DNA of 64,000 bases. Origin: Saprospiraceae bacterium (GTDB lineage Bacteria; Bacteroidota; Bacteroidia; Chitinophagales; Saprospiraceae). This document shows positions 1 to 10,067 of this stretch, piece by piece. Both the position numbers and the translations under genes were made by a program. The notes under the pieces are model-generated. The model saw nothing but the letters and a program-made list of their open reading frames with translations. It was not told the DNA's origin and searched no databases. Position 1 is the stretch's first letter. Each line of letters opens with the position of its first letter. The stretch covers positions 1-64,000 of the forward strand of contig JAHDGJ010000011.1 in assembly GCA_020627705.1 (NCBI GenBank). The letters are read 5' to 3'.

Positions 1-3000
1 GGAGCGGAGGAAATACACCGTTTAATATAACAGGTGATCTCAATCAAACGAATGCTACAAATCCTCAAACATTTTCAAATTTATCTAGTGGAACATACAC
101 GGTAACTGTAACAGACACCGATGGATGTACAGATACGGCGAGCGCAACAGTAGGTAATACTAATGGACCTACAGCTAGCGCAAATGTGATGGATGCTTCT
201 TGTGGATTAAACAACGGAGAAATTACGATCACATGGTCAGGTGGAATAACACCTTATGATATTACAGGAGATTTAACACAGCTAGGTGCATCTAGTCCTC
301 AAACCTTCACCAATTTGGCTAGTGGAAATTATACCGTAACAGTTACAGATGTAAATGGATGTACATCGACTGCAAGTGGAACGGTTGGTGATTCGGCAGG
401 ACCGAATGCGAGTGCCAGTGGCACAGATGCAAACTGTGGACAAAGTGATGGGGAGGTAATCATAACATGGTCTGGTGGAACAAGTCCATTTGATATTACA
501 GGAGATTTATCTCAGATAGGTGCATCAAGCCCTCAAACATTTTCAAATTTATCCAGTGGAACTTATACGGTTACTGTCACAGACGACAATGGGTGTAGCG
601 ATACTGCTAGTGTCATGATTGGAGATGCTGCTGGACCCAATGCAAGTGGAAGTGGGATGGATGCAACATGCGGTAGTACCAATGGTTCTGTGACGATTAG
701 TTGGGGAGGTGGGACTGCACCATATAACATAACAGGCGATTTAGGTCAAACAAATGCATCAAGTCCTCAAACATTTCTAAACTTAGCTAGTGGAAGTTAC
801 ACAGTTACAGTTACAGACGATAATGGATGTACAGACACTGCTAGCGTAACATTGGGTGATACTAGTGGTCCAACAGCTAGTGCTACAGGAATGGATGCAA
901 ATTGTGGCAATAGTGATGGAAGTGTAACTATTTCTTGGAGTGATGGTACTGGGCCTTTTGATATTACTGGTGATTTAAATCAGACAAATGCAAGTTCACC
1001 ATCTCAGTTTACCAATTTGTCGAGTGGCACCTATACAGTTACTGTTACTGACAATGATGGATGTTCGGATACGGCAAGTTTTGTCGTTGGAGATTCGAAT
1101 GGACCAGCTGCAAGTGCTTCTGGAATGGACGCCAATTGTGGGCAAAGTGATGGCGAAGTAACAATTACTTGGTCCGGAGGTGCTGGACCTTATGATATAA
1201 CTGGAGATTTAAATCAAACCAATGCCTCAAGTCCTCAGTCCTTTACCAACCTATCTGCTGGTACATATACAGTTACTGTTACGGATGGAAATGGCTGTTC
1301 GGATACAGCAAGTGTATTGATTGGAGATAGTCCTGGAGTGATGGCAAATGGAAGTGCAACCAATACTAGTTGTGGACAAAATGATGGAGAAGTAATGATA
1401 ACATGGAGTGGTGGAACCGGCCCTTTTGACATAACAGGAGATTTGAATCAATCCAATGCCTCGAGTCCTCAAATGTTTAGCAATTTGTCAAGTGGCACCT
1501 ATACGGTGACCGTTACAGATAGTAATGGCTGTTCGGACACTGCAACTGCAATTGTTGGAAATACAAACGGGCCTTCGGCAAGCGCATCAGGAATGGATGC
1601 AACATGCGGCCAAAATAATGGAGAAGTAACAATTACTTGGTCTGGCGGAGCAAGTCCATATAATATAACTGGTGACTTAAGTCAGACGGGGGCTTCAAGT
1701 CCTCAAACATTTTCTAATCTTTCAAATGGAACCTATACGGTAACTGTTACAGATAACAATGGATGTACATCAACTGCAAGTACAACAATAAATGATTCAG
1801 GATCACCAGTGGCGAATGCATCAGCTATGGATGCCAATTGTGGTCAAAGTGATGGTGAGGTAACAGTTACCTGGTCAGGTGGTACAGCCCCTTATGATAT
1901 AACGGGAGACTTAAGTCAAACAAATGCCGCAAGTCCTCAAACATTTTCAAATTTGGTCAGTGGTACATATACAGTTACTATTACAGATGATAATGGTTGT
2001 TCCGATACCGCAAGCGTTCTTGTTGATGACTCAGATGCACCGATGGTTAGTGGAAGTGGCACTGATGCCAATTGTGGGAATGCTAATGGAACTGTCAATA
2101 TTAGTTGGAGTGGTGGTGCGAGCCCTTATAACATTACGGGTGATTTATCCTTAGTTAATGCGTCCTCACCTCAAGCTTTTAATAATTTGTCAAGCGGAAT
2201 ATATACAGTTACTGTTACAGATGATAATGGATGTTCGGATACTGCAAGTGTAAGTATAGGTGACACTAATGGTCCTACAGCAAATGCTTCAGGGATGGAT
2301 GCTAATTGTGGTAACAATGACGGATCCATTACCATCACTTGGTCGGATGGAGTAGGGCCATTTAATATAAGTGGAGACTTAAATCAAACGAATGCCTCAT
2401 CTCCTTCTCAGTTTACCAATTTAGGCAGTGGATCATACACGGTCACTGTGACTGATAATAATGGATGTACTGATACGGCAAGTGTGGTATTAGGCGATGT
2501 AGCGGGACCTACTGCGAATGCAAGTGCAATGGATGCTAATTGTGGAAATTCTGATGGAGAAGTTACAATTACATGGAATGGCGGAACTGGACCTTACAAC
2601 ATTACTGGAGATTTGAGTCAAGCAAATGCAACAAGTCCTCAGACCTTTAACAACTTATCTACGGGTTCTTATACCGTAACAGTTACAGATACTAACGGCT
2701 GTACCGACACGGCAATGGTTATGGTTGGAGATAGTCCTACTGTAACTGCCAATGGCACCTCTACCAATACAAGTTGTGGAAATAGTGATGGCACCGTTAC
2801 GATCAGTTGGGGTGGTGGAACAAGTACATTTAATATCAGCGGTGACTTAAATATGTCCAATGCTTCGAGCCCGCAAGTATTCAGTAACTTATCAAGTGGC
2901 ACTTACACAGTAACAGTAGCAGATAACAATGGTTGTACAGATACAGCTAGTGCAACTGTTGGAAATACAGATGGACCTTCTGCTTCTGCTAACGCTATAG

Positions 3001-6000
3001 ATGCGACTTGTGGAAATACAAATGGAGAAGTTTCGGTCAGTTGGAATGGTGGCAGTGGACCTTATAGTATTACTGGTGATTTAAATCAAACTAATGCTGT
3101 TAGTCCACAGGTCTTTAGTAATTTATCCAGTGGATCTTATACAGTTACGGTTTCTGATAATAATGGCTGTACTTCGACAGCAAGTGCGATTGTAAATGAT
3201 TTAGGATCACCCAATGCTAGTGTTTCTGGAACAGATGCTAATTGCGGGCAAAGCAATGGAGAAGCTGTAATTTCTTGGTCAGGGGGATCTGGACCATTTG
3301 ATATTACGGGTGACTTGAATCAAATCAATGCTACTTCGCCACAGATATTTAACAACCTTTCCAGTGGAACATATAATGTAACAGTTACGGATAATAATGG
3401 ATGTACCGATACGGCAAGTATAGTTTTAGGGGATGAACCGGCTCCTTCTCTGAGCGGAAGTGGTGTTGACGCGAGTTGTGGAAACAATAGTGGAAGCGTT
3501 ACGTTAAGTTGGAATGGCGGTACAGGGCCGTATGATATAACAGGTGATTTAGGATTGGTTAATGCTGCAAGTCCTCAGATTTTTTCAAATCTAGGGAGCG
3601 GAACATATAATGTAACAGTCACGGATAATAATGGATGTACGGATACCGCAAGTATAGTAATTGGTGATAGCTCTGGTCCTTCAGCAATGGTGTCTGTTTC
3701 TGATGCAAATTGTAATTTGAATGATGGAGAATTGACAATTACATGGAGTGGCGGTACAGGACCTTTTGATATTAGTGGCGACTTAAATTTAAGCAGTGCT
3801 ACTTCTCCTGCGCAATTCAGCAACTTATCAAGTGGATCATTCAATATTACAGTAACTGATGTTAATGGGTGTTCAGATATTGTGAACACAATAATCAATA
3901 ATTTAGCAGGGCCTAGTACAAGTGGCAGTGGAACTGATGCGAGTTGTGGAACCTCTAATGGAGAAGCTTTAATTACTTGGAGTGGGGGAACAGCACCCTA
4001 TGAAATAACTGGCGATTTAAATCAAGTAAATGCAACTTCGCCTCAAGTATTTGAAAACCTGGCGAGTGGTACATATAATGTCACTGTAACAGATGATAAT
4101 GGCTGTACAGATACCGCAAGTGTTATAATTGGAGATAGTCCAACATTGAGTTCTAATGGTAACGGCACCAACACAAGTTGTGGAAATGCTGATGGAACGA
4201 TGACCATTAGTTGGAGTGGCGGAGCTGGACCATTTGATATAGCCGGCGATTTAAGTCAAGTCAATGTTTCAAGTCCTCATGTCTTTAACAATCTAGGAAG
4301 TGGAACCTATACAGTGACCATTACAGATAGTAATGGCTGTACAGATACAGCGAGTGCGACAATTGGTAATGCAGATGGTCCAACTGCTTCTGCAAATGGC
4401 GTTGACGAAAGTTGTGATATGGCTAATGGTGAAGTGTCTATAAGTTGGTCTGGCGGTACAGGGCCATATGATATTACTGGCGATCTGAATCTGATGAATG
4501 CAACAAGTACCGAAATATTTTCTGGACTTTCAGCTGGTGTTTATAATGTGACTGTAACAGATGCCAATGGATGTGAGTCAGTAGCATCGGCAACATTATC
4601 CAATATATTGGGACCTGTTCTTACAGAAACAAGTATCGATGAGTCTTGTGGATTGTCAAATGGTTCAATTTCACTAGAATGGTCAGAAGGGGTAGGACCC
4701 TTTGACATATCAGGAGATCTAAATCAAATTAATGCTGTTTCGCCTATGGTTTTTGAAAACTTAAATCAAGGCACGTATCAAATCGAAATTACAGATACTA
4801 ACGGCTGTAGCGATCAGGTTAGTGTTACCATCAACAATGTTGGTGGTCCTAACTTGACTTCTGTAGCGCAGGATGAAAATTGTAGTAATACAAATGGTTC
4901 TATTGAGTTTTCTTGGACAGATGGAAGTGGGCCATTCGGATTGAGCGGTGATTTAGCTTTATTGAATGCGTCGTCTCCTGTATTATTTAATGGATTAGGT
5001 GCTGGAATTTATAATGTGACACTTACCGATAGCAATGGTTGTGAATCTCCACAATCTGTTGAAATTCAAAATATTGGAGGAGCAACATTTACTAGCGATT
5101 CTCAAAATGAAAACTGCGAAATGTCGGATGGTTCCATAACTTTATTTGTTTCAGGAGGGGTAGGACCTTTTGATGTTTCAGGTGATCTTAACATCCAAGA
5201 TGCTTCATCTCCAATCCAATTTAATAGTTTGTCTCAAGGGACTTATAATATTACATTGACTGATGATAATGGTTGCGAAAATGTTGGATCAATAGAAGTA
5301 GGAGAGACTCAAGGTGCAACGGCAATAGTAATGGCAAGTGCCACAACTTGTGGACTAAACAATGGAATTATAAATCTAGAATGGTCAGGAGGAGTTGGTC
5401 CTTTTGAAATTAACGGAGACTTCACAATGATGAATGTTGTTTCTCCAATAATGTTTTCTGACCTCATGGAGGGTGATTACAACTACAATCTTTTAGATGC
5501 AAATGGCTGCGAAGTTTCTTTAGTAGAAACTATTCTTCCTTCCACAGGAATGTCGGCAAACTCCAACGCGACCAATACAAGTTGTGGACTATCAGATGGG
5601 AGTTTAACGATAAGTTGGTCTGGGGGTACAGGGCCATTTGATATAACAGGAGATTTGCAAAGTACTAATGTTACTTCTCCTTTTACTTTTAACAACCTTG
5701 GTTCTGGAACGTATAATTTAGTAATTCAGGATCAGTCTGGATGTCAAGTGATGGTTGATGGTACTGTGGCAAATGATGATGGACCAACAGCTTTTGCAAA
5801 TTCAACTGATGCGCATTGCGGTCTGGCTGATGGCACTATTACAATTAACTGGAATGGTGGTTTAGAGCCTTACAATATAACAGGGGATTTGTCTATGGCA
5901 AATGCGACTTCACCACAACTATTTGAAAACATTTCAACTGGAAGTTATTCGATTGTTGTGACAGATGCCAACAGTTGCAGTTCTACGGCTACAGTTGTTA

Positions 6001-8219
6001 TAGCTGATTTATCCGGGCCAATATTGAATGGATCTTTTGTGCCTGAATCGTGCGGGATGGCAAATGGATCAATTACTTTAAATTGGACAGAGGGAGAAGG
6101 TCCTTATGATATAACTGGGGATCTATCGATGACCAATGTTACTTCACCTATGTTATTTGAAAATCTTAGCATGGGTCAATATGTTATCAATTTAACTGAT
6201 ACATATGGCTGTACAGATGATATAACAATAAATGTAACTGAGACTCCTGGACCAATGGCAACAACGACTTCTGTGGAAGCAAGTTGTGGTAACCAAGATG
6301 GATCTATTACAATAGAATGGACAGGAGGTGACGGCCCTTTTGAATTGCAAGGAGATGTTGCACTTTCCAATGTCACTTCACCTTTGGTGTTGTCTAATTT
6401 AGGATCAGGAGCTTATAACTTTACATTGTTAGATGTAAATGCGTGCATTGTTTCGCTAAATGATAATATTGATTCTTCAGATGGCCCAATTTTAAGCTCG
6501 ACTCAAACGGAGCCGAGTTGTGGAAGTCAAGATGGTGAAATAACCTTGACTTGGAACGGAGGTGCTGGCCCTTATGATATTACTGGAGATTTGAGTCAAA
6601 CCAATGTTATATCGCCACTAGTTATTTCTAATTTAGGATCTGGTGACTTTAATTTCACCATTACGGATAGTAACAACTGTCCAGCAGATGTAACCATAAC
6701 TCTTACTGATTCTGATGCCCCTGAAATTTCATTTAATGTGGTAAATGAAATTTGTGGTAACACCAACGGCGAAATTGAAATTTCATGGTCGGGCGGAACA
6801 GGACCATTTAATATTAGTGGAGACGTCGTGGAGATGAATGCAACTTCACCTACCACATTTATAGGGTTAGCGCAAGGCACGTTTAATGTTACGATTACGG
6901 ATAGCAATAATTGCTCTGACTCTGAGGTAATCACAATGACCAACGAAAATGATTTTGTTGTAACTACAGCTGTTGTAGAAACTCAATGTGGTTTGGATAA
7001 TGGCTCCATTACAATAGATTGGAGTGGTGGAATTGGTCCATTTAATTTGTCGGGCGATTCTACTTTAACCAATGTATCAAGTCCACTAATTATAAATGAT
7101 CTTCCATCTGGAATGAACTCTTTCGTTTTGACGGACTCCAATAATTGTTCGGAGCAATTAAACCTTGATGTAATGTCGAGTGTTGCCGCTTCTCTACTAT
7201 GCAGTGTGTTAAATGGAGCAACAGGTTCGGGGCAAAGTGATGGAGCGTTAACTATAGAAATATTGTCAGGTTCTTTACCAGTGAATATTACATGGGATGG
7301 TCCAGATATGAATGATGGAGTAGAAAACAATTGGAATCAAAATCAATTTGATTTAAATAATATTCCTGGAGGAACTTATATGCTTTCAATCGTGGATGCA
7401 AATGGATGTGAGGCGATTTGTTCAGTAGTGATCCCAGAGGAAGGTTGCGAACTAGATCTTCAGGGGGTTGTTTCAGATGTAACATGTTTTGATGGATCTG
7501 ATGGCGTAATAGAATTAATCGTTTCTGGGGCAAATGGCGCAGTAGATTATTCTTGGGATGTTGCGGGTGTTGATGGAGACAATCCAGGTGGGCTGAGTTC
7601 GGGAATGTATACTGTTACAGTTGTCGATGATGCAGCGTGTATGATTATAGAGACATTCATAGTCGAAAATGGATTAGAGCTAAATTTAGATCTATCTACG
7701 TCTTCGAGTACCTTGATTCAAGGTGATTCAATTTTAATATCAGCAACAACAAATATAGATTCTGAAGAGATTAGTTTGGTAGAATGGACGCCGAGTCAAG
7801 ATGTTGAATGTTCAACATGTTTAGAAACATATGTTTTTCCTGCGAATTCTACCGATTATTTATTGACGCTCACTGACATAAATGGATGTATGGTCTCGGC
7901 CGAATTATTTATTGAAGTCGAGTCATATGATGACATATACGTGCCGAACATATTCTCTCCAAATAATGATAGTTCAAACGAAATATTTAGACCTTTCTTC
8001 AGTGACTTGTCTAATTTTAGCGAAATGAAAATGAGCATTTTTGATCGTTGGGGTAATCGAATTTACGAAAGCGAGAATATGCTTGATGCCTCAGAAGGAT
8101 GGGATGGAAGGTTTATGAACAAAGAATTAAATCCAGGTGTATTTGTCTACTTGATTGAGTATAAAAATGGAAGTGATTCCGTAGAATACTTACAAGGAGA
8201 TGTTACGCTGGTAAGATAA
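1..8219 (+). CDS. Giant SprB-repeat adhesin with type B T9SS sorting domain, 5' end outside the window
   Basis: The frame is open from base 3, so the start lies upstream; about 2738 residues are visible. Thirty complete repeats of exactly 78 residues plus one partial repeat run to about base 7208. Each has a C-G-x-x-x-G-x-(V/I)-x-(I/V)-x-W start, a TGDL centre and a G-x-YTVTVTDxNGC end, matching the SprB repeat family (PF13573). Two looser repeats follow, then a C-terminal domain starting with YVPNIFSPNND and containing FDRWGNRIYES, typical of the gliding-motility-associated CHU_C/type B sorting domain. The protein should be exported by the type IX system and held at or released from the cell surface, as for the gliding adhesin SprB. 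Its ligand cannot be read from the sequence. The reading frame is intact. A hairpin terminator follows. Confidence 0.93.
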   Translation, partial: SGGNTPFNITGDLNQTNATNPQTFSNLSSGTYTVTVTDTDGCTDTASATVGNTNGPTASANVMDASCGLNNGEITITWSGGITPYDITGDLTQLGASSPQTFTNLASGNYTVTVTDVNGCTSTASGTVGDSAGPNASASGTDANCGQSDGEVIITWSGGTSPFDITGDLSQIGASSPQTFSNLSSGTYTVTVTDDNGCSDTASVMIGDAAGPNASGSGMDATCGSTNGSVTISWGGGTAPYNITGDLGQTNASSPQTFLNLASGSYTVTVTDDNGCTDTASVTLGDTSGPTASATGMDANCGNSDGSVTISWSDGTGPFDITGDLNQTNASSPSQFTNLSSGTYTVTVTDNDGCSDTASFVVGDSNGPAASASGMDANCGQSDGEVTITWSGGAGPYDITGDLNQTNASSPQSFTNLSAGTYTVTVTDGNGCSDTASVLIGDSPGVMANGSATNTSCGQNDGEVMITWSGGTGPFDITGDLNQSNASSPQMFSNLSSGTYTVTVTDSNGCSDTATAIVGNTNGPSASASGMDATCGQNNGEVTITWSGGASPYNITGDLSQTGASSPQTFSNLSNGTYTVTVTDNNGCTSTASTTINDSGSPVANASAMDANCGQSDGEVTVTWSGGTAPYDITGDLSQTNAASPQTFSNLVSGTYTVTITDDNGCSDTASVLVDDSDAPMVSGSGTDANCGNANGTVNISWSGGASPYNITGDLSLVNASSPQAFNNLSSGIYTVTVTDDNGCSDTASVSIGDTNGPTANASGMDANCGNNDGSITITWSDGVGPFNISGDLNQTNASSPSQFTNLGSGSYTVTVTDNNGCTDTASVVLGDVAGPTANASAMDANCGNSDGEVTITWNGGTGPYNITGDLSQANATSPQTFNNLSTGSYTVTVTDTNGCTDTAMVMVGDSPTVTANGTSTNTSCGNSDGTVTISWGGGTSTFNISGDLNMSNASSPQVFSNLSSGTYTVTVADNNGCTDTASATVGNTDGPSASANAIDATCGNTNGEVSVSWNGGSGPYSITGDLNQTNAVSPQVFSNLSSGSYTVTVSDNNGCTSTASAIVNDLGSPNASVSGTDANCGQSNGEAVISWSGGSGPFDITGDLNQINATSPQIFNNLSSGTYNVTVTDNNGCTDTASIVLGDEPAPSLSGSGVDASCGNNSGSVTLSWNGGTGPYDITGDLGLVNAASPQIFSNLGSGTYNVTVTDNNGCTDTASIVIGDSSGPSAMVSVSDANCNLNDGELTITWSGGTGPFDISGDLNLSSATSPAQFSNLSSGSFNITVTDVNGCSDIVNTIINNLAGPSTSGSGTDASCGTSNGEALITWSGGTAPYEITGDLNQVNATSPQVFENLASGTYNVTVTDDNGCTDTASVIIGDSPTLSSNGNGTNTSCGNADGTMTISWSGGAGPFDIAGDLSQVNVSSPHVFNNLGSGTYTVTITDSNGCTDTASATIGNADGPTASANGVDESCDMANGEVSISWSGGTGPYDITGDLNLMNATSTEIFSGLSAGVYNVTVTDANGCESVASATLSNILGPVLTETSIDESCGLSNGSISLEWSEGVGPFDISGDLNQINAVSPMVFENLNQGTYQIEITDTNGCSDQVSVTINNVGGPNLTSVAQDENCSNTNGSIEFSWTDGSGPFGLSGDLALLNASSPVLFNGLGAGIYNVTLTDSNGCESPQSVEIQNIGGATFTSDSQNENCEMSDGSITLFVSGGVGPFDVSGDLNIQDASSPIQFNSLSQGTYNITLTDDNGCENVGSIEVGETQGATAIVMASATTCGLNNGIINLEWSGGVGPFEINGDFTMMNVVSPIMFSDLMEGDYNYNLLDANGCEVSLVETILPSTGMSANSNATNTSCGLSDGSLTISWSGGTGPFDITGDLQSTNVTSPFTFNNLGSGTYNLVIQDQSGCQVMVDGTVANDDGPTAFANSTDAHCGLADGTITINWNGGLEPYNITGDLSMANATSPQLFENISTGSYSIVVTDANSCSSTATVVIADLSGPILNGSFVPESCGMANGSITLNWTEGEGPYDITGDLSMTNVTSPMLFENLSMGQYVINLTDTYGCTDDITINVTETPGPMATTTSVEASCGNQDGSITIEWTGGDGPFELQGDVALSNVTSPLVLSNLGSGAYNFTLLDVNACIVSLNDNIDSSDGPILSSTQTEPSCGSQDGEITLTWNGGAGPYDITGDLSQTNVISPLVISNLGSGDFNFTITDSNNCPADVTITLTDSDAPEISFNVVNEICGNTNGEIEISWSGGTGPFNISGDVVEMNATSPTTFIGLAQGTFNVTITDSNNCSDSEVITMTNENDFVVTTAVVETQCGLDNGSITIDWSGGIGPFNLSGDSTLTNVSSPLIINDLPSGMNSFVLTDSNNCSEQLNLDVMSSVAASLLCSVLNGATGSGQSDGALTIEILSGSLPVNITWDGPDMNDGVENNWNQNQFDLNNIPGGTYMLSIVDANGCEAICSVVIPEEGCELDLQGVVSDVTCFDGSDGVIELIVSGANGAVDYSWDVAGVDGDNPGGLSSGMYTVTVVDDAACMIIETFIVENGLELNLDLSTSSSTLIQGDSILISATTNIDSEEISLVEWTPSQDVECSTCLETYVFPANSTDYLLTLTDINGCMVSAELFIEVESYDDIYVPNIFSPNNDSSNEIFRPFFSDLSNFSEMKMSIFDRWGNRIYESENMLDASEGWDGRFMNKELNPGVFVYLIEYKNGSDSVEYLQGDVTLVR
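3..7208 (+). repeat. Tandem array of 234-bp (78-residue) SprB repeats, with a six-unit higher-order period
   Basis: One partial unit (3-188) and thirty full units (unit n starts at 189+234(n-1)) follow each other with no insertion or deletion. Units 6, 12, 18 and 24 start with TNTSCG while the others start mostly with xDxxC. Units 5, 11 and 17 end with GDSPxxxxNG. Units 1, 7 and 13 carry NGCTSTAS. Units 4 and 10 carry SPSQF in place of SPQxF. So the array was built from blocks of six units (468 residues, 1404 bp). Codons differ between units, so the duplications are not recent. Repeats become more divergent toward the C-terminus. Confidence 0.95.
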
Positions 8220-8252
8220 AGACCTAGGTCTTTTTTTAATATTCGCAGACTG

Positions 8253-8281
8253 AGGCCGACTATAAGAAGTCGGCCTTTTTT
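8253..8281 (+). terminator. Intrinsic terminator of the adhesin gene
   Basis: An 8-bp stem (GGCCGACT and AGTCGGCC) around the loop ATAAGA is followed by six T. It lies 34 bp after the adhesin stop codon. Just before it, bases 8218-8233 form a perfect 16-bp palindrome followed by more T residues, which may be a second, weaker stop signal. The convergent moeA gene ends at 8312. Confidence 0.85.
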
Positions 8282-8311
8282 GTTGATGCATAGAACTTCA
8301 TCTTTGCGTTC

Positions 8312-9517
8312 TCAAAAATGTTGCACCAATAGATGTAAAGTAAAAACACTTCCTTTCGTAAAGCGTTCTTTTCCTCTTGGAAGTTCCAATATGCCATCTG
8401 CATTGCGAAGACTGATAAAATCACCAGAACCATTTCCTTTAATCGGAAAGGCTTTTGAAATCCCATAAGGGGAGGATGCTAATTTGACAGGAAGAAATCG
8501 ATGTAAATCAGGCTTGAAAACAAAGTCTTCCGCCAATTCTGCAAAATGCAATTTAGGTTTGATTTGAAGACAATGATTAATCCAATGAGAAACATAGATG
8601 CGTGCACAGATTATACTAGAGACTGGATTTCCTGGTAACCCAAATACTGCCGTATTACTTTTCTGTCCAAAAAAGAGAGGTTTACCTGGTCTTTGTTTTA
8701 CGCCATGAAATTGTTTCTCAACGCCAAGATTAATCAATGCATTGGGTATAAAATCAAATTTTCCTTTTGAAACACCACCACTTAAAATAATCAAATCAAA
8801 TTCATTTAGGACCTCTTCCAAATGCTGCTCAATCTTTGGGAGATCGTCATCTAAATGAAAAAGCTCCGCCTCAATGTTATAGCGCTTAAGAAAAGAATTA
8901 ATTGCAAATACATTCGATTTTCTTATTTGGTGCGCAAGCGGAATTTGTTTTATATCTACCAGTTCATCACCTGTAGAAATAATACATGTTTTCGGATTTT
9001 TCCTTACTGATATCACAGATTTTCCGATGCTTGCGGCGATCCCAATGTTGGCCGCGTGTAAGACATCGCCAGGCTGAAGTAGCTGTTCATTTGAGGGCAT
9101 GTCCGATCCCGTATAGTGGATGTTTTGTCCCTTTTTGACTTTATCTACGATTATGGTTGCATTTTCATTTGCTATTTCGAGGTCCTCATATCGAATTACG
9201 GTATCGGTGTTTTCTGGTAAAACACTACCGGTCATCACCTCAATGCAATTGCTTTTGTTCTTTAAGATTTTTATTGGATTCCCAGCAGCGGATATGTCCT
9301 CGATTGGAAAATTTAGAATGCCTTTTTCGATTTGACTGTAATCAATGGAAATACCATCCATAGTGACTCGATTATAAGGAGGTAACGGACGGTCAGCATT
9401 GAGCTCTTCAGCTATGATTCTACCGGTGGCTGATAGCAGCTGTACTCCTTCATTACCATAGTCAAAACTATATTGACTGATTAACGATAATGCTTCTTGT
9501 ACTTCAACTAATTTCAT
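8312..9517 (-). CDS. moeA: Molybdopterin molybdenumtransferase MoeA
   Basis: This cytosolic enzyme inserts molybdate into adenylylated molybdopterin in the last step of molybdenum cofactor synthesis. The 401-residue product has the MoeA layout: an N-terminal region with RPLPPYNRVTMDG, a beta-rich segment with GSVLPENTDTVIRYED, the MPT-binding fold with STGDEL and ILSGGVSKGKFDF, then PGKPLFFG and FGLPGNPVSS, and a C-terminal domain IV. Length is normal for the family. I start at the ATG at 9517; a GTG two codons upstream is also possible. It lies 21 bp downstream of a terminator hairpin, so it probably has its own promoter within or after the upstream gene. No other cofactor-synthesis genes are in the window. 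Confidence 0.93.
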   Translation of the reverse strand: MKLVEVQEALSLISQYSFDYGNEGVQLLSATGRIIAEELNADRPLPPYNRVTMDGISIDYSQIEKGILNFPIEDISAAGNPIKILKNKSNCIEVMTGSVLPENTDTVIRYEDLEIANENATIIVDKVKKGQNIHYTGSDMPSNEQLLQPGDVLHAANIGIAASIGKSVISVRKNPKTCIISTGDELVDIKQIPLAHQIRKSNVFAINSFLKRYNIEAELFHLDDDLPKIEQHLEEVLNEFDLIILSGGVSKGKFDFIPNALINLGVEKQFHGVKQRPGKPLFFGQKSNTAVFGLPGNPVSSIICARIYVSHWINHCLQIKPKLHFAELAEDFVFKPDLHRFLPVKLASSPYGISKAFPIKGNGSGDFISLRNADGILELPRGKERFTKGSVFTLHLLVQHF

Positions 9518-9537
9518 AACCACGAAAAACGATTAAT

Positions 9538-9569
9538 AAAAAGAGGAAAGCCATTGACTTTCCTCTTTT
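9538..9569 (-). terminator. Terminator of the NTF2-like gene, active in either direction by sequence
   Basis: A 12-bp perfect stem (AAAAGAGGAAAG with CTTTCCTCTTTT) encloses a 7-nt loop. On the minus strand the stem runs into a T stretch directly after the stop of the 9575-9943 gene. It separates that gene from moeA. Confidence 0.8.
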
Positions 9570-9574
9570 ATATT

Positions 9575-9943
9575 TTATTGAGCAGGGTAGAAAAAACGCT
9601 CCGCTACTATTTTGCCATCTTTTACTTGAAACATGGCCATTTCTTCGTCCTTTCTTCTTTCTTGCCCCTTGTACGTAATGTCCATTCTCAAGGCACAAGA
9701 GAAATGGTCTCCTGCAACGATAGGACCTTCAACTTCGACACCATGAAATGCTTCTACACTTTCTGCCCAATGTTGACCTTTAGCTTTTAAAGCTTCCATG
9801 CCTTCTACTTTCGGAGGAACACCCTCGATTCCTTCCATTTCATAACTCGCTGCACTTTCAGCATAAAGCTCTTGCTGGATTTGGTCCATCTGTCCCGCGT
9901 TACACATTTCTACATATTTGTTTGCTACTTCTTGTGTTGTCAT
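9575..9943 (-). CDS. NTF2-like / SnoaL-type small protein
   Basis: The 122-residue product looks like a single-domain NTF2-like fold protein of the SnoaL/DUF4440 kind. It starts with a helix containing ANKYVEMCNAGQMDQI, continues with short beta segments such as GDHFSCALRMDITYKG, and ends with MAMFQVKDGKIVAERFFYP, the usual last strands of these proteins. There is no signal peptide, so it should be cytosolic. Members of the superfamily range from enzymes to ligand-binding proteins, so the function is not predictable. It is probably a single-gene transcript: a TATATTTG promoter box lies 36 bp upstream and a strong terminator directly follows the stop. Confidence 0.75.
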   Translation of the reverse strand: MTTQEVANKYVEMCNAGQMDQIQQELYAESAASYEMEGIEGVPPKVEGMEALKAKGQHWAESVEAFHGVEVEGPIVAGDHFSCALRMDITYKGQERRKDEEMAMFQVKDGKIVAERFFYPAQ

Positions 9944-9978
9944 TTTTTTGTTTTAGTGGTTAGAAATATAGTTTGATA

Positions 9979-9986
9979 CAAATATA
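9979..9986 (-). promoter_or_regulatory. Bacteroidota-type -7 promoter box for the NTF2-like gene
   Basis: On the minus strand the bases read TATATTTG, a perfect match to the TAnnTTTG box used by the Bacteroidota primary sigma factor, about 36 bp ahead of the ATG at 9943. I did not find a clear TTTG at -33. Confidence 0.45.
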
Positions 9987-10067
9987 GTATTAGAATAGTA
10001 TGTGGGGATATGTGTTTAACATATGTGTATAAGGAATAAAGTCAGCAGAATTACAAGTCTAGAATTC

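Noticed and set aside
189-7208. Tandem 234-bp units as a possible CRISPR-like array
   Set aside because: Units are one continuous reading frame with no spacers and match the SprB repeat.
1235-7533. Numerous minus-strand ORFs of 60-115 codons across the adhesin
   Set aside because: They are antisense frames held open by the codon pattern of the 78-residue repeat; they repeat with the same period and show no independent features.
8218-8233. Perfect 16-bp palindrome after the adhesin stop codon as an operator
   Set aside because: It is followed by T residues and lies just before a stronger hairpin terminator, so a role at the transcript end is more likely than regulator binding.
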